Under the pieces are notes generated by a model. The model was not told where the DNA came from and made no database searches. It saw only the letters and a list, made by a program, of their open reading frames with translations. The position numbers and the translations under genes are program-made. A stretch of 64,000 nt of DNA from Clostridiales bacterium. Its GTDB lineage: Bacteria > Bacillota > Clostridia > Saccharofermentanales > Saccharofermentanaceae. The stretch lies in NCBI GenBank assembly GCA_017478485.1, contig JAFVDI010000012.1:54433-118432 (forward strand), in the 5' to 3' direction. Positions 28,062 through 36,293 of the stretch are shown here, in pieces (position 1 is the stretch's first letter; every line of letters begins with the position of its first letter).

Positions 28062-28361
28062 TCACTGAATGGTAAGGATATCGGAGAATCCGGTAACGTC
28101 GAAGATCTCCTTGACTTCAGCAGAAACGTCGGAGATAACCATTGTTCCCTGCTTGTTCATTGTCTTCTGGGAAGAAAGAAGAACTCTTAATCCGGCACTT
28201 GAGATATAGTCAAGCTTGGCAAGGTCGAATTTCAATGCTGTAACTCCGCTGAGAGCATGGTTGAGCTCAGCTTCGAGCTGGGGAGCCGTTGAGGTATCGA
28301 GCCTGCCTTCGAGAATGACCTTGAGGTCACTGCCGTTTACGTTCTTGGTGATGTTCAACAT
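28062..28361 (-). CDS. STAS domain anti-sigma-factor antagonist
   Basis: 99 residues, a single STAS domain. The phosphorylatable Ser lies in DYISSAGLRVLL, the classic SpoIIAA/RsbV motif. AGGAGG precedes the ATG. It lies 41 bases downstream of the PP2C/kinase fusion gene on the same strand, so the two are likely one partner-switching operon. Paralogues lie at 33331 and 41497. Confidence 0.9.
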   Translation of the reverse strand: MLNITKNVNGSDLKVILEGRLDTSTAPQLEAELNHALSGVTALKFDLAKLDYISSAGLRVLLSSQKTMNKQGTMVISDVSAEVKEIFDVTGFSDILTIQ

Positions 28362-28402
28362 AGTTGATCCTCCTGATATGTTTTCCTTTATTAATTACTT
28401 GA

Positions 28403-30370
28403 TCAAAAACCTTTTTTGATGGTCAGCTGATTCCGGTTGTCTTTGTATTCATATGAGACATCGTCCATGCTCTTCTTTACCATGAAGATGCCGAGTCCTC
28501 CGATAGGCCTGTCTTCAGCTGAAAGAGTGATGTCGGGGTCCTCGTTCTTGAGCGGGTCATAAGGGATTCCCTGATCGATGAAAGTGATGCTGACGGCACG
28601 GTTGGCTTCATCAGCTCCGATACGGATCACCGCTTCACCGTCACCGGAAGGATATGCATAGTGAGCGATGTTTACGAAGATCTCTTCGACTGCGACATCG
28701 ATCTGCATCTGGACTTTCATGCTGCAGCCCATGGATTCAAGAATCGCATCCGTAAAAGATAAGACTTTATCGAGTTCGGAAACTTCTGCTTTTACTCTAA
28801 GCTCTTTCACTTCAACGCCTGCCTTTCCGGAGTTATTAGATCCATTATACTTCAAACTGAGCATCGTAATGTCATCGAACTGCTCCGCGCCTCCCGAAAA
28901 CTGTAGGATGCTGTCGCTTACATTTTTGTTGAGCAGTGTCACGTCTCCGTTAAACGGGAGGTTTAACGCGCTTATCATACGCTGCTCACCGAATAGTTCA
29001 TGTTTGTTGTCGTTAGCTTCAGTAACTCCGTCTGTGTACAGATATATGATATCACCGGGAGACAGTATTGTCTTATGTTCTTCGTAAGTGATACCCTCCA
29101 TGCATCCGAGCGGAGGGGAGTGGTGCTCTTTGACGAGTTCAAACCTGTTGCCGCCTCTGCTTATTGCAGGATATTCGTGTCCGGCATTGGCGTACCTGTA
29201 TTCGCCCGTTGAAAGCGTCAGTACACCTATATATACGGTAACGAACATATCGAGTTCGTTGTTCTCGCAGAACTGGTCATTGACGGAAGCGAGGATCTTT
29301 GCACAGTCCCTGAAATCGGTAAGTCCTCTGTTCTTGATAAGGGTCTTGGTGACCATCATCATCAGCGCTGCGGGGATCCCCTTGCCTGAAACGTCAGCTA
29401 TCGTTATTACGAGGTGATTGTCATCCGGCATATAGAAATCGTAGAAGTCGCCGCCGACTTCTTTTGCAGGATTCATTGATGCGTGAAGATCGAATTCCTG
29501 CCTGTCGGGGAACGGAGGGAAAATGTGAGGAAGCATGCCTATCTGGATCGTTGTGGCCATGTGAAGCTCGTTATCCGAGATCGAACGTTCCCTGCTTTGG
29601 ATAACGTTAAGTACGCAATACATGAGGAGCAGTACGAGCATGATGACCGGTGAGGATATTGACAGGCCGAAAGTGAAGATCGCCAGGATGCCTGCGGCAA
29701 GAGGGAAGAAGGCATAAAGATACAGGATCACGATCTGGTATGTCTTAAATCTCTTTCTGGCCAGGAAGACAAGGAAGAGAGTCAGGATCATGCCTGAATA
29801 AGCATAAAGATCAGAGAGAAGGTACAGAGGTCCGCGGTGGTACTGACCATCTGCTGAAACATAAAAATAGAAGCCGAATCCGAGATTAACGATCCTTAAT
29901 ATGATCGCGCCGAGAAGGCCTAATGCCATAAAAACATTGACTATCCTTATCTCGCGCTGCTTAAGATCGAGGTAAGATATTACATACCGCCAGAACAGGA
30001 ATGTCATTACAGGTGCAGCCATGTAATAGAAAGTGTTGGCGATGGCATTGACATATGCCAGTGACGGATTGCCGTCAACGAGCCAGCAGATCTCGTCCAA
30101 AAATGACGAGTTGAAGCAGGCTATCAGAAGGAGAAGGTAGACTGTCAGATTCTTGCGGTTCCTTGAGCTGTCGATCGTGCTGACGAGAAACAGCACATAA
30201 CCCAGCGCCATGCTGAAGATATCAGCCGTTATATTGACTAAGCTCATCAGCGGCAGGATATTCTGGGAACGGACAACATCGAATAAGAAAATGCCGAGCA
30301 CGATGACCATGACAAAGAAAAGAGATCCCAGTATCGTGCTCAACTGACTGTGTTTCTTACCTACCGACAT
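28403..30370 (-). CDS. Membrane PP2C (SpoIIE/RsbU-type) phosphatase fused to an RsbW-like serine kinase domain
   Basis: 655 residues. About eight membrane helices (1-265) form a sensor-like part. A PP2C domain follows (about 285-500; GGDFYDF, IADVSGKGIPAALMM, YLYTDGVTEA), and then a HATPase domain of SpoIIAB/RsbW type (about 525-655; DVAVEEIFVNIAHYAY, GGLGIFMVKKSMD). The two activities that dephosphorylate and phosphorylate STAS proteins are thus in one chain. The STAS gene at 28062 is the obvious partner. No sigma factor is encoded nearby. Confidence 0.88.
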   Translation of the reverse strand: MSVGKKHSQLSTILGSLFFVMVIVLGIFLFDVVRSQNILPLMSLVNITADIFSMALGYVLFLVSTIDSSRNRKNLTVYLLLLIACFNSSFLDEICWLVDGNPSLAYVNAIANTFYYMAAPVMTFLFWRYVISYLDLKQREIRIVNVFMALGLLGAIILRIVNLGFGFYFYVSADGQYHRGPLYLLSDLYAYSGMILTLFLVFLARKRFKTYQIVILYLYAFFPLAAGILAIFTFGLSISSPVIMLVLLLMYCVLNVIQSRERSISDNELHMATTIQIGMLPHIFPPFPDRQEFDLHASMNPAKEVGGDFYDFYMPDDNHLVITIADVSGKGIPAALMMMVTKTLIKNRGLTDFRDCAKILASVNDQFCENNELDMFVTVYIGVLTLSTGEYRYANAGHEYPAISRGGNRFELVKEHHSPPLGCMEGITYEEHKTILSPGDIIYLYTDGVTEANDNKHELFGEQRMISALNLPFNGDVTLLNKNVSDSILQFSGGAEQFDDITMLSLKYNGSNNSGKAGVEVKELRVKAEVSELDKVLSFTDAILESMGCSMKVQMQIDVAVEEIFVNIAHYAYPSGDGEAVIRIGADEANRAVSITFIDQGIPYDPLKNEDPDITLSAEDRPIGGLGIFMVKKSMDDVSYEYKDNRNQLTIKKGF

Positions 30371-30589
30371 ACATACCTCTGCATATTACAATATAAGAAT
30401 TATAACCTCATATGAGTGCAAGGTGATATCAAATCGGTAAAATTTATTTAAAAAATGAGTAAGGAACATTATTTATTCGGGCTTTCGCAATATTTTGTTT
30501 ACCCTTGCCGCAGGGCTGCTGTGCTATCATTTTCTTATAAAAGATGATCAGCGAAGCGACAGACGGATCGATGCTGTAAGGAGGTTCTT

Positions 30590-31009
30590 ATGAAACTCAA
30601 TTACAAATACGTGCGCATCCAGGGGCAGGAGCTTGCCGCTAACACAATGTATGCCAAAGGCATATTCAGCATGTGCTGGCAGCTTATTCAAAACGACATT
30701 ATGGATGAAGAAGACGTCGGTCTTTTCAAGGAGATAGATTCATGGTTCGCGGAAAACCTTCCGTGGCCTCCCCAGTGTAAGAACAGAGAACTGGTCGTGT
30801 GTTTTTTCAAGACCGAAAACACCGAGGAAATGATGAAGATGATTCGTCCGGCACTCTGGCTTCTCGAAAAGTACCATCATCCGTATTATCTTGTTTACAC
30901 CAATACTCCCGGCGAGATAGTTTATGAAGACAAGTACCAGGTTGTCGTAAAGGTTTCCGGAAAGCTGGATATAGAAGATGTTCAGCCCAGCTGGTCGCCT
31001 GAAGACTGA
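30590..31009 (+). CDS. Conserved hypothetical protein
   Basis: 139 residues with AAGGAGG upstream. It is cytosolic, with aromatic and acidic character, and contains EDVGLFKEIDSWFAENLPWP, FFKTENTEEM and a final beta stretch. I do not recognise the family, although it reads as an intact, well-coded protein. Its 3' end overlaps that of the cstA gene by 28 bases. Confidence 0.6.
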   Translation: MKLNYKYVRIQGQELAANTMYAKGIFSMCWQLIQNDIMDEEDVGLFKEIDSWFAENLPWPPQCKNRELVVCFFKTENTEEMMKMIRPALWLLEKYHHPYYLVYTNTPGEIVYEDKYQVVVKVSGKLDIEDVQPSWSPED

Positions 31010-32445
31010 CCTTTGCGGTCTGCTCTTCTGTATCTTGCAAGAACCACGATATAGATCAGGAACAGCATTGCAGCTGCGGTTATCCCGGCGGGGTAACCGT
31101 ATTTTGGTGACAGCTTGAATCCTTCCTGTGCGATGAGTATGTATGTGACCGATACGGCCGTCATGAAAGATGCGGGGAATGCGGTGAGAAGCGATGTGAA
31201 TCTGTTCCTGTGGGTCTTGATCAGATAAGATGTCGAGACCCAGAGAGCGATCATCGCGAGCGTCTGGTTGCTCCACGAGAAATAGCGCCAGAGAACGTTG
31301 AAATCCAGCTGAGTGAGGACTGCACTGACAGCGAGCAGAGGAATGGTAATGACAAGTCTGGATCTGATCTTTTTCTGATCCAGTCCTGTCCATTCGGCGA
31401 GTATCAGCCTTGCACTCCTGAAGGCGGTATCACCTGATGTGATGGGACAGACCACAACGCCGATTATAGCCAGTAGACCGCCGGTGCTTCCCAGTGTGTT
31501 TATGCTTATCTGATATACGGTTCCGGACTGTCCGAGTTCCGTGATCGCGTCCTGGAGCATCTTTGTTCCGCCGTAGAATGCAACGCCTGCGGCTGCCCAG
31601 ATAAGTGCTATGACCGACTCGATGATCATTGCTCCGTAGAAGACAAGACGGCCTTTCTTTTCGCTCATGATGCACTTCGCCATCATAGGTGACTGCGTCG
31701 CGTGAAAGCCTGAGATCGCACCGCATGCGACGGTTACGAACATGAAGGGCCAGACGGGAAGATTATCAGGGTGAAGGTTTGAAAGCGTTATTTCCGGAAT
31801 GTTGTACTGAGGCAGGAAGATTATTCCGCCTGCGATCGATACTGCCATTACTATGAGTATAACTCCGAATACCGGATAGAGTTTGCCGATAACCCTGTCG
31901 ATGGGCAGGAGAGTTGCCATGACATAATAGATCAGGATCACTACGATCCAGAAAGTGTTGCCAAGGAATTTCGGCGTAAGTCTTGTTATGAGAGCGGCAG
32001 GACTTGTGACGAATACGGTGCCTGTCAGCAGGAGCAGCAGTATCGAAAAGATACGCATTATGTACAGCGCGGGTTTGCCAAGATAGATGCCTGAAAGTTC
32101 AGCTATCGATGCGCCTTTGTTCCTCTCGGATATCATGCCGCACATATAATCGTGAACTGCGCCGCCAAGGATGGAACCGAAAACTATCCAAAGGAAGACA
32201 ATGGGGCCGAAGCACGCACCCATAAGAGCACCGAAGATGGGACCGGTGCCGGCAATGTTCAAAAGCTGGATCAGAAGGGCTTTCCACGTCTTGATCGGAA
32301 CGCAGTCAACACCGTCGTTGATTTCGACTGCGGGAGTCTTTCTGTCATCAGGGCCAAAGACCTTTTCGGTAATGTATCCGTAGGTGCAGTAGCCAATTAC
32401 CAGTACGGCCAGAGCTGTTAAAAAAGAAACCATTTCCAACTTCAC
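30982..32445 (-). CDS. cstA: Carbon starvation protein A (CstA) family peptide/pyruvate transporter
   Basis: 487 residues with about 13 membrane helices. FGPDDRKTPAVEINDGVDCVP near the start, the loop NIAGTGPIFGALMGACFGP and the helix HDYMCGMISERNKGASIAE are highly typical of CstA. The family imports peptides or pyruvate under starvation. The length is in the range of the shorter Firmicutes form. The start ATG at 32445 has only a weak GGAAA-like site. Confidence 0.92.
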   Translation of the reverse strand: MKLEMVSFLTALAVLVIGYCTYGYITEKVFGPDDRKTPAVEINDGVDCVPIKTWKALLIQLLNIAGTGPIFGALMGACFGPIVFLWIVFGSILGGAVHDYMCGMISERNKGASIAELSGIYLGKPALYIMRIFSILLLLLTGTVFVTSPAALITRLTPKFLGNTFWIVVILIYYVMATLLPIDRVIGKLYPVFGVILIVMAVSIAGGIIFLPQYNIPEITLSNLHPDNLPVWPFMFVTVACGAISGFHATQSPMMAKCIMSEKKGRLVFYGAMIIESVIALIWAAAGVAFYGGTKMLQDAITELGQSGTVYQISINTLGSTGGLLAIIGVVVCPITSGDTAFRSARLILAEWTGLDQKKIRSRLVITIPLLAVSAVLTQLDFNVLWRYFSWSNQTLAMIALWVSTSYLIKTHRNRFTSLLTAFPASFMTAVSVTYILIAQEGFKLSPKYGYPAGITAAAMLFLIYIVVLARYRRADRKGQSSGDQLG

Positions 32446-32513
32446 CTGATTCTAATTCCAAAAGTTTCCAAATAGCAGAGGCAGGTGCAGAACTGCCGTC
32501 AGATTAAGTGTTC

Positions 32514-33173
32514 TTATCTCTTGAGATACTGTGACGATACGGGGAACTCAAAATACGTATCAGGATAAGGTTCATCCTTGAGCGTGAAGTGCCACCATTC
32601 ACAGTCGATGGGATTAAAACCGTTCCTTATCATGGCGTTCTGAAGCGTCATCCTGTTCTCGTACTGTTCTTCGGTAATGCCTTTATGATCCGGATGCGAT
32701 TTTTCGTCGAAAAGATCGAACGGACTGCCCATATCGACCTCTTTGCCTGTCTTCATGTCAAACAGTGTCAGGTCAATGGTGCTGCCTCTGCTGTGGGAAG
32801 ACAGTTTTGCTATGTATCCTTTGGCGAAGAGCTCGTTTTTCTCAAGATCGGGATAAAAATACTGCTTCATCCTGATATCCTGATCTTCAATGCCCCAGAG
32901 GACAAAATGTTTGACGGCACATGCCGGTCTGTATGCATCGAAGACCTTTAATCTGTATCCCTGCACGAAAAGTTCGTTATATACTGCTTTTACGGCTCTG
33001 GCGGCTTCCACGGAAAGGATTGCGCAGGGCTCCTCGTATCCGTCAATGCGGTCGCCGATGAAGTTGTATGTCGAAAAATAGCGGATCTCCTGGATTATTC
33101 CCGGGACGAGATCTGACAAAAGGACAAATCCAGAAGGATCCATGGCAGGGTTATTATGATATTCGATTCTCAT
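32514..33173 (-). CDS. D-alanyl-D-alanine dipeptidase (VanX/DdpX family, M15D)
   Basis: 219 residues from ATG 33173 (GAGGTG upstream); GTG at 33185 is also open but overlaps that site. The zinc and catalytic motifs are complete: SSHSRGSTIDLTL, DMGSPFD and EWWHF. VanX-type enzymes cleave D-Ala-D-Ala dipeptide. With no vanH or vanA ligase nearby, a housekeeping role in peptidoglycan dipeptide recycling is more likely than vancomycin resistance. Confidence 0.9.
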   Translation of the reverse strand: MRIEYHNNPAMDPSGFVLLSDLVPGIIQEIRYFSTYNFIGDRIDGYEEPCAILSVEAARAVKAVYNELFVQGYRLKVFDAYRPACAVKHFVLWGIEDQDIRMKQYFYPDLEKNELFAKGYIAKLSSHSRGSTIDLTLFDMKTGKEVDMGSPFDLFDEKSHPDHKGITEEQYENRMTLQNAMIRNGFNPIDCEWWHFTLKDEPYPDTYFEFPVSSQYLKR

Positions 33174-33293
33174 ATTACACCTCACATGTCTCGTTTTCTG
33201 TAAGTATAGCAGACGGAAAATGCTTTTCCCCCGTTATGGAAATGAGTTAACAAGCAATTTACTCTTTTTAAACAAAAGAACTTGATAGTTTAG

Positions 33294-33299
33294 TATAAT
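33294..33299 (+). promoter_or_regulatory. -10 box of the STAS/NHLP exporter operon
   Basis: TATAAT lies 31 bases before the STAS start at 33331. No recognisable -35 precedes it, so an activator may be needed. Confidence 0.4.
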
Positions 33300-33330
33300 G
33301 TAAGCAATCTATTAAACAGGAGAAATATTT

Positions 33331-33627
33331 ATGGAAGCGATCATCAATAAAGATAATGAGAAGCTTACTGTAGAAGTCAGCGGACGTCTTGATACACTTA
33401 CAGCACCTGAATTTGAGAGCAAGGTTGAGCCTCAGCTTTCCGGGATCAAGGAACTCGTTGTAGATCTCAAGGATCTTGAGTACATTTCGAGTGCCGGTCT
33501 GCGCGTTCTCATGGGTTTCGTTAAGATCATGCAGAATCAGGGCGAGATGAAGGTCATTAATCCAAACGAAGTCGTTATGGACGTCTTCAGCCTGACAGGA
33601 TTTGATTCCATTCTGAATATCGTTTAA
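33331..33627 (+). CDS. STAS domain anti-sigma-factor antagonist, exporter operon
   Basis: 98 residues with the phosphorylation motif EYISSAGLRVLM. It is the first gene of an operon that continues into the HlyD-like and ABC exporter genes 37 bases later. Its placement links partner-switching phosphorylation to peptide export. It is similar to the STAS proteins at 28062 and 41497. Confidence 0.9.
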   Translation: MEAIINKDNEKLTVEVSGRLDTLTAPEFESKVEPQLSGIKELVVDLKDLEYISSAGLRVLMGFVKIMQNQGEMKVINPNEVVMDVFSLTGFDSILNIV

Positions 33628-33664
33628 GAACTGAAGAGCACTTTGTTCGTGAGGCTTGAGTAAT

Positions 33665-34105
33665 ATGTCATCCGGGGAACAGTCTTTATTCAGAAAAGAA
33701 ACGATGGACCGTATCTCTTCTCCGGAGGATCTTACCGACTATCTCAAGGTAACGAATCCGGGAATATGGATCGTTTTAGCTGCCGTCATTGTTCTTTTGG
33801 GCGGCATTTTTGCCTGGTCATGTGCAGGGACCCTTGAGACCACTTCCAAGGCAACGGTCGTTGTATCCGGACATACCGCCGTTGTGGTTACCAAGGATAA
33901 TGCTGACATTTCGCAAGGCATGAACCTCAGGGTATCTACCGAGAGCGTGAATATTGCTTCCGTACGCACAGATGAATACGGCAGATCGGTCGGACTTGCA
34001 GAAGTCAATCTTCCTGACGGAAGTTATGAGGGCATTGTCGTAACAGAACAGACGCACGCCATAGATTTCCTCTTAAAAGCGGGAGATACTGATGTCGGCA
34101 GGTAA
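33665..34105 (+). CDS. HlyD-like membrane fusion protein of an NHLP-type peptide exporter
   Basis: 146 residues from ATG 33665 (TTG at 33656 also open). The opening RKETMDRISSPEDLTDYLKVTNPGIW followed by one membrane helix is typical of NHLM/NHLP bacteriocin secretion proteins. The rest is a short beta domain without the long coiled coil of normal HlyD proteins, so it is a compact adaptor. It overlaps the ABC gene by 14 bases. Confidence 0.8.
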   Translation: MSSGEQSLFRKETMDRISSPEDLTDYLKVTNPGIWIVLAAVIVLLGGIFAWSCAGTLETTSKATVVVSGHTAVVVTKDNADISQGMNLRVSTESVNIASVRTDEYGRSVGLAEVNLPDGSYEGIVVTEQTHAIDFLLKAGDTDVGR

Positions 34106-36278
34106 TAGAAAGATCAAGCCGACACTTACCAAAGGAGTTGCCAAAGTACCGGTAGTCATGCAGCTCGAAGCACTCGAGTGCGGTGCAGCTTCGCTTGCCA
34201 TGGTAATGGCATATTACGGGAAGTGGGTGCCTTTAGAGCAGGTCCGCGTAGACTGCGGAGTTTCAAGAGACGGTTCCAAAGCAAAAAACATCTATATAGC
34301 CGCGCAGCACTACGGCTTTGATATGAAGGCCTATTCCATGGGCCCTGAGAAGCTCAGGGAGAGCGGGCAGTTCCCCTGCATCATCCATTGGAACATGAAT
34401 CACTTTGTCGTTCTCAATGGTTTTAGGGGGAAGAATGTTTATATCAATGACCCCGCCCGCGGAACGGTCAAGATCACATGGGAAGAGTTTGACAGGTCAT
34501 TTACCGGAGTCGTCCTGATCCCCACACCGTCGGAGTCTTTTGAGCCCGGCGGAAAGAGAAGGTCAACTGTCGACTTTGCGAAAAAGCGTCTTGTCGGAAC
34601 AGGCGCCGCGGTTGTATTCGTAATGCTCACCACGGTGATATCTTATCTTTTCGGTATCGCAAATTCAGTTACGTCAAGGATCTTCATGGACCGTCTCCTG
34701 ACGAAGATCAATCCCGACTGGCTTTATCCGTTTATAGGTGTCATGGTCTTCCTGGCAGCGATCGAACTGATAATCGCATGGGCGCAGACCGTCTATTCTC
34801 TTAAGATAAACGGCAAGATGGCGGTCATCGGCAACACCTCATACATGTGGAAAGTCCTCCGTCTCCCAATGGAATTCTTTTCGCAGAGGCTGGCCGGCGA
34901 CATCCAGAACAGATCTGAAATGAACGCTTCGATAGCGGGTGTTCTGGTCGATACATTTGCACCGCTCGTTCTGAATACGCTGATGATGGTCTTCTATCTC
35001 ATACTGATGATAAAACAGAGTCCGCTGCTCACGCTTATCGGACTTTTCGCGTTGATCATCAACGCCTTTATGTCCAGGATCATCTCCGAAAAAAGACTAA
35101 ACGTTACCCGTGTCCAGATGCGTGATGCGGGCAAGCTTGCCTCTACGACGGTAACAGGCATTGAGATGATCGAGACGATCAAGGCTAGCGGAGCGGAAAA
35201 CGGATTCTTCCAGAAGTGGGCAGGCCATCAGGCTTCTGTCAATTCGCAGCAGGTCAAGATTGCCAAAGTCGATCAGTTCCTCGGCATGATCCCCACATTC
35301 TTCAGCACCGTCGCGAACTATGCGGTACTCATCTTAGGCGTATGGCTTACAATGGACGGAAAGTTCTCTCTCGGTGCGGTAATGATGTTCCAGGGATTCC
35401 TGACATCGTTCATGTCTCCGGCCATGATGCTGGTCTCCGCGGGACAGACAATTCAGGAGATGCGCACGCAGATGGAGCGTATCGAGGATGTCATGGAATA
35501 TCCTGATGATGAAAATGTTTCATACGAACCTGAGGGTGATGAGGGCGTATTAAGGAAACTCGGAGGCAGCATTGAGCTCAGGGACGTTACCTTCGGTTAT
35601 TCAAGACTTGAAGCGCCCCTGATCGAGAACTTCTCGCTTAAGATGAAACCCGGGGAAAGGATCGCTCTGGTCGGTCCTTCAGGCTGCGGAAAGTCAACGA
35701 TTTCCAAGCTTATTTCGGGCCTTTACCAGCCGTGGAGCGGAGAGATCCTCTTTGACGGGAAGCCGCGCTGGGCATATGCAAGGGAAGTCCTTACGGGATC
35801 TGTCGCAGTTGTCGATCAGGACATAATCATATTCGAAGATACCATCGCAAATAACATAAAGATGTGGGATAACACGATTCAGGATTTTGAAATGATCCTG
35901 GCAGCGAGGGATGCACAGATACATGACGACATAATGAGAAAAGAGGGCGGCTATCAGTACAAACTGACCAGCGGCGGAAAAAATCTTTCCGGCGGTCAGA
36001 GACAGCGTATGGAGATCGCCCGTGTTCTCGCACAGGATCCTTCGATCATCATTCTCGATGAGGCAACGAGCGCACTTGATGCGCGTACTGAATATGATGT
36101 CGTGAATTCCATCAGGGACAGAGGCATTACATGTGTCGTCATAGCTCACCGACTTTCGACGATAAGGGACTGCGATGAGATCATCGTTCTCGACAAGGGC
36201 AAAGTCGTTGAGCGCGGAACGCATGAAGAACTTATGAGCAGGGACGGCGTTTACGCTGACCTTGTTGCGAATGAGTAG
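34092..36278 (+). CDS. NHLP family ABC exporter with C39 leader peptidase domain
   Basis: 728 residues. The N-terminal C39 peptidase has an intact triad: Cys30 in LEALECGAAS, His104 in NHFVVLNGF and Asp120 in NDPARG. Six membrane helices follow (about 160-450), then an ATPase with Walker A GPSGCGKST and signature LSGGQRQRME. Such proteins cut double-glycine-type leaders from peptides and export the mature part. No obvious Gly-Gly or nitrile-hydratase-like leader precursor is encoded nearby. Confidence 0.93.
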   Translation: MSAGNRKIKPTLTKGVAKVPVVMQLEALECGAASLAMVMAYYGKWVPLEQVRVDCGVSRDGSKAKNIYIAAQHYGFDMKAYSMGPEKLRESGQFPCIIHWNMNHFVVLNGFRGKNVYINDPARGTVKITWEEFDRSFTGVVLIPTPSESFEPGGKRRSTVDFAKKRLVGTGAAVVFVMLTTVISYLFGIANSVTSRIFMDRLLTKINPDWLYPFIGVMVFLAAIELIIAWAQTVYSLKINGKMAVIGNTSYMWKVLRLPMEFFSQRLAGDIQNRSEMNASIAGVLVDTFAPLVLNTLMMVFYLILMIKQSPLLTLIGLFALIINAFMSRIISEKRLNVTRVQMRDAGKLASTTVTGIEMIETIKASGAENGFFQKWAGHQASVNSQQVKIAKVDQFLGMIPTFFSTVANYAVLILGVWLTMDGKFSLGAVMMFQGFLTSFMSPAMMLVSAGQTIQEMRTQMERIEDVMEYPDDENVSYEPEGDEGVLRKLGGSIELRDVTFGYSRLEAPLIENFSLKMKPGERIALVGPSGCGKSTISKLISGLYQPWSGEILFDGKPRWAYAREVLTGSVAVVDQDIIIFEDTIANNIKMWDNTIQDFEMILAARDAQIHDDIMRKEGGYQYKLTSGGKNLSGGQRQRMEIARVLAQDPSIIILDEATSALDARTEYDVVNSIRDRGITCVVIAHRLSTIRDCDEIIVLDKGKVVERGTHEELMSRDGVYADLVANE

Positions 36279-36293
36279 GGAAGGAGGATTACC

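Noticed and set aside
30740..31393. 217-codon minus-strand frame overlapping the cstA 3' end
   Set aside because: It reads out of frame through cstA and the opposing hypothetical gene, with an Arg/His/Ser-rich composition typical of shadows.
32514..33173. Vancomycin-resistance cluster suggested by the VanX-like dipeptidase
   Set aside because: No VanH, VanA-type ligase or VanRS pair lies nearby; VanX homologues are common in D-Ala-D-Ala recycling.
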